From contig CAWIZE010000001.1 in assembly GCA_963840545.1 (NCBI GenBank), positions 62,001 through 126,000 of the forward strand: a DNA stretch of 64,000 nt. Reading direction: 5' to 3'. This DNA is from JAKAWQ01 sp963840545 (lineage in GTDB: Bacteria; Pseudomonadota; Alphaproteobacteria; Acetobacterales; Acetobacteraceae). Below, in pieces: positions 36,600 through 42,525 of the stretch (its first letter is position 1; every line of letters begins with the position of its first letter). A program made the position numbers and the translations under genes. The notes beneath the pieces are model-generated. The model was not told the DNA's origin. It ran no database searches and was given only the letters and a program-made list of their open reading frames with translations.

Positions 36600-36790
36600 G
36601 ACGTTCCTCCCATTCCGCCAACCGATGGAGCCGGGTGGGCCCGGTTTCGGTTGTGGAGACCGAAGATTAGCGTTCAATCGAGGGGCGTCAAAGCCACCGG
36701 GGTGCCGCGGCGGGCGCCGGCGGGGGCCGCCGGCCGGGGCGTTTGCCATTCCCTCGGGGGGCGAGGATGATTTGGCGGACCATTGGCCGT

Positions 36791-36836
36791 CTGGCGGCAA
36801 TCTGGGGCGGCAATCTGGGGCGGCAATCTGGCGGGA
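36791..36836. repeat. 13-bp tandem repeat in the leader of the MetY fusion gene
   Basis: Three copies of GGGGCGGCAATCT (first copy one or two bases short) directly upstream of ATG 36845. The last copy runs into GGCGGGAG, the probable ribosome site. Slippage here would change the distance between promoter and start. Confidence 0.7.
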
Positions 36837-36844
36837 GCCATTCC

Positions 36845-38689
36845 ATGGGCGTGCTCGACCCCATTCCCTATCCGGACGAGACGCTGGCGCGGATCCTCCG
36901 AACCGTGCGCACGATCGCGCTGCTCGGCGCCTCGCCGGACTGGAACCGACCGAGCTACTTCGTGATGAAGTACCTCCAGGGAAAGGGATTTCGGGTCATT
37001 CCCGTCAACCCGGCGATCGCCGGCGAGACGCTGCTGGGCGAGCGGGTTTATGCGGGACTGAGAGAAATTCCCGAGAAGGTGGACATGGTGGATGTGTTCC
37101 GCGCCTCCCGCTACGCCATGCCGATCGTCGAGGATGCGATCGCGATCGGCGCGAAGGTGGTGTGGATGCAGCTTGGGGTGCGCAACGACGCGGCGGCGGC
37201 GAAGGCGGAGGCGGCCGGGCTCGAGGTGGTGATGAACCGCTGCCCCAAGATCGAGTTCGGGCGGCTGGCGGGCGAGCTTTCCTGGAGCGGGGTGAATTCG
37301 GGGATCGTGCGCAACCGCCCGCCCGAGGCGCCCGGTGGGAAGTCAGGTGGGAAGTCACGTTCCTCGCCGGGGCGGCCGGCGAAGCCGGCGGGCGGCAATG
37401 CGCCCCAAGGGGCTGAGCTCGGATTCGAGACCCGCGCCGTCCATGCCGGGGCCGCGCCCGACCCGACGACCGGCGCCCGGGCGACGCCGATCTACCAGAC
37501 CACCTCCTACGTGTTCCAGGACGTCGATCACGCCGCCTCGCTCTTCAACCTGCACAATTTCGGGTACGTTTATTCGCGCCTCGCCAACCCGACCGTCTCG
37601 GTGCTCGAGGAGCGGGTGGCGAGCCTCGAGGGCGGACGGGCGGGGCTGGCGTGCGCGTCGGGGCATGCGGCGCAGTTCCTGACCTTCTTCACCCTGCTCG
37701 AGCCGGGCGACGAGTTCCTCGCCTCGCGCAATCTCTATGGCGGGTCGCTGACCCAGTTCGGGCTCTCCTTCCCGCGGCTCGGCTGGACCTGCCATTTCGT
37801 CGATCCGCGCGAGCCGGAGAATTTCGCCCGCGCGCTGACGCCGCGCTGCAAGGCGATCTTCGTCGAGAGCCTGGCCAATCCGGGCGGCATCGTCGTCGAT
37901 CTGGCGGCGATCGCGGCGATCGCGCATGGCGCCGGGATCCCGCTGATCGTGGACAATACGCTGGCGAGCCCCTTCCTCTGCCGCCCGATCGAATGGGGCG
38001 CCGACCTCGTCTGCCACTCGACGACGAAATTCCTCTCGGGCCACGGCAATGCGCTGGGCGGGGTGATCGTGGAGTCGGGAAAATTCGACTGGAGCCAGGG
38101 CGGGCGTTTTCCCTCGCTCACCGAGCCCGAGCCCGCCTATCACGGGCTCCGCTTCTACGAGAATTTTGGCGACTTTGCTTTCACCACCAAGGCCCGGGCG
38201 GTCGCGCTCCGCGATTTCGGGCCGGCGCTCTCGCCGATGAACGCCTTCCTCACCATCACCGGCATCGAGACGCTGCACGTGAGAATGGAGCGGCATGTCG
38301 CGAACGCGGAGAAGGTTGCGCGGTTCCTGGAGGGCCACAAGCAGGTCGCGTGGGTGTCCTATGCCGGGCTCGAGTCTTCGCCGTATCGGGCGCTGGCGCG
38401 GAAATATCTCCCGCGCGGGGCCGGCGGGGTGATGACATTCGGCGCCGCCGGCGGCTTCGCGGCCGGGGTGAAGCTCGTCGAGGGCGTGCGCATCTTCTCC
38501 CACCTCGCCAATATCGGCGACACGCGGAGCCTGATCCTCCATCCCGCCTCGACGACGCATCGGCAATTGACCGACGCGCAGCGCGAGGCCGCCGGCGCGG
38601 GGCCGGACGTGGTGCGGCTTTCGGTCGGGCTCGAGAGTGCCGAGGACCTGATCGCCGATCTCGACCAGGCGCTGGCCCAAGCGAGCTGA
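36845..38689 (+). CDS. CoA-binding protein fused to O-acetylhomoserine sulfhydrylase (MetY type)
   Basis: 614 residues in one frame. Residues 1-155 are a CoA-binding (YccU/HcgF-like) Rossmann domain: TIALLGASPDWNRPSYFVMK, GFRVIPVNPAI, VDVFRASRYAMPIVEDAI, MQLGVRNDAAA. A Gly/Ser/Pro/Lys linker of about 30 residues follows. Residues from about 190 are a PLP-dependent MetY: LGFETRAVHAGAAPDPTTGA, VYSRLANPTVSVLEERVASL, pyridoxal Lys in HSTTKFLSGHGNALGG, and a C-terminal SVGLESAEDLIADLDQAL. MetY makes homocysteine from O-acetylhomoserine and sulfide. In relatives the two are usually adjacent separate genes, so this is either a real fusion or the effect of an indel in the linker. Confidence 0.85.
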   Translation: MGVLDPIPYPDETLARILRTVRTIALLGASPDWNRPSYFVMKYLQGKGFRVIPVNPAIAGETLLGERVYAGLREIPEKVDMVDVFRASRYAMPIVEDAIAIGAKVVWMQLGVRNDAAAAKAEAAGLEVVMNRCPKIEFGRLAGELSWSGVNSGIVRNRPPEAPGGKSGGKSRSSPGRPAKPAGGNAPQGAELGFETRAVHAGAAPDPTTGARATPIYQTTSYVFQDVDHAASLFNLHNFGYVYSRLANPTVSVLEERVASLEGGRAGLACASGHAAQFLTFFTLLEPGDEFLASRNLYGGSLTQFGLSFPRLGWTCHFVDPREPENFARALTPRCKAIFVESLANPGGIVVDLAAIAAIAHGAGIPLIVDNTLASPFLCRPIEWGADLVCHSTTKFLSGHGNALGGVIVESGKFDWSQGGRFPSLTEPEPAYHGLRFYENFGDFAFTTKARAVALRDFGPALSPMNAFLTITGIETLHVRMERHVANAEKVARFLEGHKQVAWVSYAGLESSPYRALARKYLPRGAGGVMTFGAAGGFAAGVKLVEGVRIFSHLANIGDTRSLILHPASTTHRQLTDAQREAAGAGPDVVRLSVGLESAEDLIADLDQALAQAS

Positions 38690-38715
38690 GCCGAGCGATA
38701 GGAAAGGATGCGAGC

Positions 38716-38961
38716 ATGAGCGAGCCGAGCGGAGATCGAAAAATCCTCGGGCATATCCAGGCGCTCGTCGCCGAGGAGGAGCGGCTCTATGCCCAGCCCA
38801 CGATGACCGAGACGGAGCGGGCGCGGCTCGGCGCGATCAATGTCGCGCTCGACCAGTGCTGGGACCTGCTCCGCCAGCGTCGGGCGTTGCGCGAGTTCGG
38901 GAGCAACCCGGACGAGGCGAAGGTGCGGCCGGCCGGGGTGGTGGAGAAATACGAGGGGTAA
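38716..38961 (+). CDS. DUF2630-family small protein
   Basis: 81 residues: 'ILGHIQALVAEEERLYAQ', then 'LGAINVALDQCWDLLRQRRAL' and 'NPDEAKVRPAGVVEKYEG'. This matches the small DUF2630 family in length and pattern (helical, acidic, ending in a VExY-like motif). GGAAAGGATG lies before ATG 38716. It follows the MetY fusion by 26 bases and may be cotranscribed. Function unknown. Confidence 0.75.
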   Translation: MSEPSGDRKILGHIQALVAEEERLYAQPTMTETERARLGAINVALDQCWDLLRQRRALREFGSNPDEAKVRPAGVVEKYEG

Positions 38962-39449
38962 GAGGTTGACCGTCCCCCCCCGACCTATCCTCTTTCATAA
39001 CCAGAATCTGTTCTGGTTGAGGCTCTACCTTACCCCGCGGGACGCATTCGGGGGTCTGGGGCCTCCCATACTTGAACCCTTGGGCCCCAGCGGGGTCCAG
39101 GGGCAGGGCCCCTGGTCAGGAGGCGGAGCCTTCCGGTTCAAGGGCCTGCAAAAGTCATTGGGTTCGATTGTGCCTCTCCAGTATCCCGCGCCAGATCAAT
39201 CTCATCTGCCATCCTGATCTCGGCGCGGGTGATGATGCGCGGGCGTCGGGCGCCGCCCCCTCGGCTTTTACCCGGTGCGGCCTGATCTGCGGCCCCGGAG
39301 AAGCCCACGGCAGCGATGCCGGTGCCCAGTAGCGCCAGGCTCATCGGTTGGGGCGCGCTTGCGCCAGTTGTGCATTCCAGAAGGCGATTGGGTACTTCGC
39401 AAACACAGCCGCGCGGCACCCCGGCCAGAGAGCCCGCGATCGTCCAGCC
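38962..39449. other. Gap of 488 bases with hairpin repeat; no intact gene
   Basis: Contains copy D of the double-hairpin repeat (39056-39115) and, on the minus strand at about 39230-39350, a short open stretch reading PQPMSLALLGTGIAAVGF. That wording is like a PEP-CTERM sorting tail, but the arginine cluster is absent and no upstream coding region is seen, so it is at most a remnant. GC falls to the right of this point, marking the left edge of an accessory strip. Confidence 0.5.
39056..39115. repeat. GC-rich double-hairpin repeat, copy D with loop insert
   Basis: Hairpin 1 arms CTGGGGCC (39056-39063) and GGCCCCAG (39083-39090) are separated by 19 bases containing CCCATACTTGAACCC, which is absent from copies A and B. 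Hairpin 2 is CCAGGGGC-AGG-GCCCCTGG (39097-39115). The same CCCATACTTGAACCC insert is found at copy E (42475-42490). Confidence 0.8.
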
Positions 39450-39644
39450 TTAAGGCGACGTGGGCTTTGCTGTGGCCACGCGGCGCAGAGCTTCCTGAAA
39501 CCTTTCTTCGGCGTCCTGCTCGTAATCTCCGATGGCCGTTTTGGCCATTTCAATGAACTTGCCCGACTGGGCTTGGTTGGCGCCAGATTTCCTGTCTGGT
39601 TTCCGACCGCGTTCGCTCTTGCGTTTTTCCCTCGGGATCGCCAT
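39450..39644 (-). CDS. Small basic hypothetical protein
   Basis: 64 residues: a very basic N-terminus (PREKRKSERGRKPDRKSG) then an acidic helix (GKFIEMAKTAIGDYEQDAEE) and 'RFQEALRRVATAKP'. This 'SGKFIE.A...G.DE...F...L..VA..KP' pattern is seen in small accessory and prophage-borne proteins, so it is likely real. ATG 39644 is 12 bases from the tRNA gene on the other strand. Function unknown. Confidence 0.5.
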   Translation of the reverse strand: MAIPREKRKSERGRKPDRKSGANQAQSGKFIEMAKTAIGDYEQDAEERFQEALRRVATAKPTSP

Positions 39645-39655
39645 AGTCTACCCTG

Positions 39656-39738
39656 CCCCTCGTGGTGGAATTGGCAGACACACTCGACTTTGGTTCGAGC
39701 GCCGTGCGGGCGTCCGGGTTCAAGTCCCGGCGAGGGGA
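39656..39738 (+). tRNA. Class II tRNA with leucine-type body and UUG anticodon
   Basis: Acceptor CCCCTCG/CGAGGGG with discriminator A; T8-G9; three-pair D stem GTG/CAC around a leucine-type D loop (GAATTGGCAGA); anticodon stem CTCGA/TCGAG; seven-base loop CTTTGGT; 14-base variable arm CGCC-GTGCG-GGCG-T; T stem CCGGG/CCCGG. The body is leucine-like. Loop positions 34-36 read TTG, a glutamine anticodon; the normal Leu(UAG) loop would be CTTAGGT, one base different. No CCA is encoded. It could charge with leucine and read CAA as Leu, or be inactive. Confidence 0.75.
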
Positions 39739-39773
39739 CGTTTTGGACACCCAATCCGTGAAAGGTATAGCAA

Positions 39774-40241
39774 ATGGGGTCCCGCATGAATGCTCACCAT
39801 CTAGAAAAGATGAAAGCTCGACGAGCTGCTCTGGATGAGGAGATTGCCGCAATCCAGGAGCGGTTCAAGGAGCTTGTCGCAAAGCGCCAAGGCTATGAGG
39901 AGTTTTTTGCGATTGCCAGCGATACCTCAATGCCTCCAGACGAAATGCCGGAGCACCGGGTGCGCGGTGCCGTAAAAGACACCGCCCTGCGTCTTCTCCA
40001 AGCTCACGCGGAGCATGGGCTGACCGCTGTTGAGCTTGTGGACGTGGCTGCTCGCGAGGGGATTTCTCTCGACCGTGGCTCTATCTCGTCCCTACTGAGC
40101 AAGTTGAAGGCCCAGGGCACCTTGGTTCTCGACGCTCCGACGAGCAAGTACCGCCCTGCGCCGGCGGAGCCTACGAAACCGCCAAGCGTAACGGCTGGGG
40201 CATTGCTGGAAAAGATCAACGCCATAAGGACGGCGGCTTGA
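39774..40241 (+). CDS. Hypothetical protein: coiled coil plus winged-helix-like domain
   Basis: 155 residues. Residues 5-45 are a charged coiled coil (LEKMKARRAALDEEIAAIQE, then RFKELVAKRQGYEEFF). Residues 65-130 look like a winged helix: ALRLLQAHAEHGLTAVELVD, then SLDRGSISSLLSKLKAQGTL and a strand VLDAPTSKYRP. That suggests DNA binding. ATG 39774 has AAAGG eight bases before it; ATG 39786 is the alternative. It sits between two accessory tRNA genes, and base composition is lower in GC than the flanks. No family recognised. Confidence 0.6.
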   Translation: MGSRMNAHHLEKMKARRAALDEEIAAIQERFKELVAKRQGYEEFFAIASDTSMPPDEMPEHRVRGAVKDTALRLLQAHAEHGLTAVELVDVAAREGISLDRGSISSLLSKLKAQGTLVLDAPTSKYRPAPAEPTKPPSVTAGALLEKINAIRTAA

Positions 40242-40275
40242 TGTGGCGTATAGTATATAAGGTACACACAGACCT

Positions 40276-40307
40276 CCCAGCGCCCGGGCTGCCACCCGGG
40301 CGCTGGG
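40276..40307. terminator. Perfect 13-bp stem hairpin between small gene and tRNA
   Basis: CCCAGCGCCCGGG-CTGCCA-CCCGGGCGCTGGG. All 13 pairs match. It ends eight bases before the tRNA. There is no T-run, so it is not a standard intrinsic terminator; it could be a transcript-end stabiliser or tRNA processing signal. Confidence 0.55.
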
Positions 40308-40314
40308 TATCGGT

Positions 40315-40391
40315 GGCCCCGTATCTCAGCCGGATAGAGAAGCGGATTTGTAATCCGCAGGTCGGGTGTTCGAGTCACCCCGGGGCCGCCA
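40315..40391 (+). tRNA. tRNA-Thr (anticodon TGT)
   Basis: Acceptor GGCCCCG/CGGGGCC, discriminator G, encoded CCA. D stem TCTC/GAGA, anticodon stem GCGGA/TCCGC, loop TTTGTAA with anticodon TGT, T stem GGGTG/CACCC around TTCGAGT. All stems pair fully. It lies in an accessory strip, next to a second odd tRNA and an insertion sequence, so it may be an extra, horizontally acquired copy rather than the housekeeping gene. Confidence 0.85.
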
Positions 40392-40472
40392 CTTCCACTC
40401 AGTCGGAATTCCATCCCGACTGCTGGCGATTAAAAGTGAGAAGTTCGAGTTGACTCACCCTTAGACAAATCC

Positions 40473-40504
40473 GGTTCCAGCGCCGTGCGGGACTTTTGGA
40501 CACC
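40473..40504. repeat. Partial duplicate of the 39692-39751 tRNA 3' region, T-arm deleted
   Basis: GGTTCCAGCGCCGTGCGGG at 40473-40491 matches GGTTCGAGCGCCGTGCGGG in the first tRNA (39692-39710) with one difference. TTTTGGACACC then follows at 40494-40504, which is also found just after that tRNA (39741-39751). The 30 bases between, holding the T arm and acceptor, are missing here. The copies flank the 155-residue gene and tRNA-Thr in direct orientation, like a scar of integration. Confidence 0.6.
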
Positions 40505-40642
40505 GTTCCGTGGATTGAATTTCGGGATTTTTCCGTTATGACGCAACCTACGTTTGGCGCGATCATGCTGATTCAAAATCCTGGGGCTAAATCAGTACGC
40601 GGAATTCATTCAAAGAGAATTATAGGTCAATGACTCCCAACT

Positions 40643-41554
40643 CTACCGAGAAACTTGTGACCGGAACATAAGCCCCTTTCCAAGCGCGCCGAGCAACGCG
40701 CGTTTCCTCCGCTCGATGTCGTCCACTCCCATGCGGATGCGATTGTTATATCTAAAGTCGAGCTCGGCTACATACCGACGCAGATGATGCTGCCCACAGT
40801 GCTGATAAATCCCTTTCATCCCACGCTTAAAGATCGAATAAAATCCTTCTAGTGAATTAGTGTGAGCATGTCCTCGCAGATACTCGCGATAACCGTCCGC
40901 AACTACCTCATGAGCGACGAAATCTTTATTGAGATTCCCATATTGGCTGGCTTCATCTGTCATCACGCGCATTTCCGCGGCGATATTGGCCTTAAGGATC
41001 GGGGTAGTGTGCTTCGCGCTGGTTCCCTCCACATGAAAGGATCGAAGCCGGCCTCGGCGCTCAACAAGGCTTAGAATTGCGTGTTTATGGCCGTAACCAG
41101 ACCGCCTCTGTGCCCCCTCTTTCTTACCAAAGAAGGTTTCATCCACTTCTACAATTTGCCCGGTCCCGCCAATGGGAGAAAATTCGCCAGTCGCCATAGC
41201 TTCCCGGATACGATCGCTCATGAACCAAGCGGTTTGGTAAGTTACTCTCCAAGGCCTGCATAAGCTCATGACAAGAAATACCTTTTTGCTAGACGAGCGT
41301 AGATAGACTGCTTGGAGCCATTTATGCATCGGGACGTGGCTCGACTGAAAAACAGTCCCCACAGTTACCGTAAACTGCCGCTTGCAAGGTCCACAACGGC
41401 GGAGTCCAGGGCGCGCAGTCTTACCTACAACCCGAGTAATCCGCTTCTTACCGCCGCATCGAGGACAGATCGGTCCCTCTGGCCAAAGAATTGCCTCGAC
41501 CGAGCCTGTGGCGGCGGCTTCATCGTGGAATTTCTGGTCTGAAGGGTGGGACAT
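40643..41554 (-). mobile_element. IS1595-family transposase, with compensating internal frameshifts
   Basis: 303 residues. Zn-ribbon start CPRCGGKKRITRV with CGPCKRQF, catalytic segments VEVDETFFGKKEG and TDEASQYGNL, and the family's NSLEGFYSIFKRGMKGIYQHC followed by RYVAELDFRYNNR. In the helical stretch after SSKK the reading is VFLVMSLCRPWR; the other frame gives GISCHELMQAL, which is what relatives have there. So a base has been lost in the A-run near 41284 and one gained near 41250, restoring the frame but scrambling about 12 residues. The element may be inactive. Terminal inverted repeats were not identified with confidence, so only the gene is delimited. Confidence 0.85.
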
Positions 41555-41715
41555 GGCCTAACTCCTTGAAAACGAATGTGAACCAATCCATCGTGTTTGG
41601 CAGCCGCCCGATCGCCTTCCACAAAGCCGATGTTCCTCAGGCGCCCGGAGCGAAACCATGTTGTTATATATGAGCAGTGGTGCGCGACTGGAATCGTTAT
41701 GCCGGATACCCGATA

Positions 41716-41733
41716 TGACCATCTATATGGTCA
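41716..41733. promoter_or_regulatory. Inverted repeat, probable operator of vapB-like gene
   Basis: TGACCAT-CTAT-ATGGTCA, a perfect seven-base inverted repeat. It ends ten bases before the antitoxin ATG, where type II antitoxins usually bind their own promoter. It is intact although the genes behind it are broken. Confidence 0.55.
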
Positions 41734-41743
41734 GGAGTGTGGC

Positions 41744-41985
41744 ATGGACGCGATCAGTCTGGCGGATGCCAAGGCACATCTGAGCGAGCTCGTCGACCGG
41801 GTCGAGGCTGGCGCTTCGATCGGCATCACCCGGCGCGGCAAGCCGGTCGCGCGCCTACGGCCGTGGCCAGGGCGCGCAAGCGGATCGATGCGAACCTGCT
41901 CCAATCCCTGACGGCGAGCATGAAGCCGCAGGGCGAGGGCGCCGCCGATCTGGTGCGATCGATGCGGGATGGCGATCGCTATTGA
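41744..41985 (+). pseudogene. VapB/Phd-type antitoxin, one-base deletion
   Basis: MDAISLADAKAHLSELVDRV then ITRRGKPVARL is a typical type II antitoxin N-terminus, with a DNA-binding ribbon/helix fold. The frame breaks at 41856-41857 (CGCCTACGG where CGCCTGACGG is expected). In the next frame the tail continues: RKRIDANLLQSLTASMKPQG then AADLVRSMRDGDRY, the toxin-neutralising tail. Ribosome site AGGAG precedes ATG 41744. The stop overlaps the toxin start. Confidence 0.7.
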
Positions 41986-42410
41986 TGCTCTGTCTCGACA
42001 CGTCGCTGATCGTTGCGGCGCTTTCCAACGAAGCGAAGACGCCGCGCGTGCATGGCTGGCTGGCGGAGCACGATCCGTCGCGCAGACTTCAGATCAGCGA
42101 ATGGACCCTCACCAAGATGTCGCATTGACATGGTGATCAAGCTGCGGACCGGTCAGATCGACCTAGACGCAGCGCGCCGCGGCGCTGGCGATGTTCAACA
42201 AGCTGGTCGCCGAGAGCTTCGCCGTGTTGCCGGTGACGGGCGGGCACTTCCGGGCGGCAGCGAGGTTCGTCGATCAGCACAGCTCGGCTTCGCGCCGGCG
42301 ATGCCGCTGCACTTCGCGAAGCGTCGAGCATGATGCCTGGTGCACACGCTCGACCAGCGTATTGCCGACGCCGGGCCAGATCCTCAGCGTGCCGACGCAG
42401 TTGCTGATGG
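41985..42410 (+). pseudogene. VapC-type PIN toxin, multiply frameshifted
   Basis: Starts MLCLDTSLIVAALSNEAKTP, a PIN-domain opening with the first acidic residue, but a stop comes at residue 48 after EWTLTKMSH. PIN-like pieces continue in other frames: VIKLRTGQIDLD, MFNKLVAESFAVLPVTGGHF, RAAARFVDQHS and MHTLDQRIADAGP. At least four frame changes are needed, so this ribonuclease is dead. Overlap of start and antitoxin stop (TGATG) shows it was once a coupled pair. Confidence 0.72.
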
Positions 42411-42421
42411 GACGATCATGG

Positions 42422-42445
42422 CCCTCTCCCGCGAGCGGGAGAGGG
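42422..42445. repeat. REP-like inverted repeat
   Basis: CCCTCTCCCG-CGAG-CGGGAGAGGG. This ten-pair hairpin is a widespread intergenic palindrome of GC-rich proteobacteria. It lies between the dead toxin gene and copy E of the window's own hairpin repeat. Confidence 0.8.
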
Positions 42446-42466
42446 GAAGGAAGAGAGTTGGGCGGT

Positions 42467-42525
42467 CCGGGGCCCCCATACTTGAACCCATGGGCCCCTG
42501 CGGCCAGGACGCGGGGCTTCCTGGG
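42467..42525. repeat. GC-rich hairpin repeat, copy E with loop insert
   Basis: CCGGGGCCC and GGGCCCCTG arms surround CCATACTTGAACCCAT, matching the loop insert of copy D. The second hairpin is eroded. It ends against the 3' end of the debranching-enzyme gene and may serve as its terminator. Confidence 0.65.

Noticed and set aside
36600..36844. SAM or SAH riboswitch upstream of the MetY fusion
   Set aside because: Sulfur genes of alphaproteobacteria often carry SAM-II type leaders, so the gap was read for them. The conserved segments are not found.
39230..39350. PEP-CTERM protein end (PQPMSLALLGTGIAAVGF)
   Set aside because: The Arg cluster after the hydrophobic stretch and a real upstream coding region are missing; only a possible remnant.
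39656..39738. Ordinary tRNA-Gln
   Set aside because: The anticodon is TTG, but the 14-base variable arm and leucine-type D arm rule out a normal class I tRNA-Gln.
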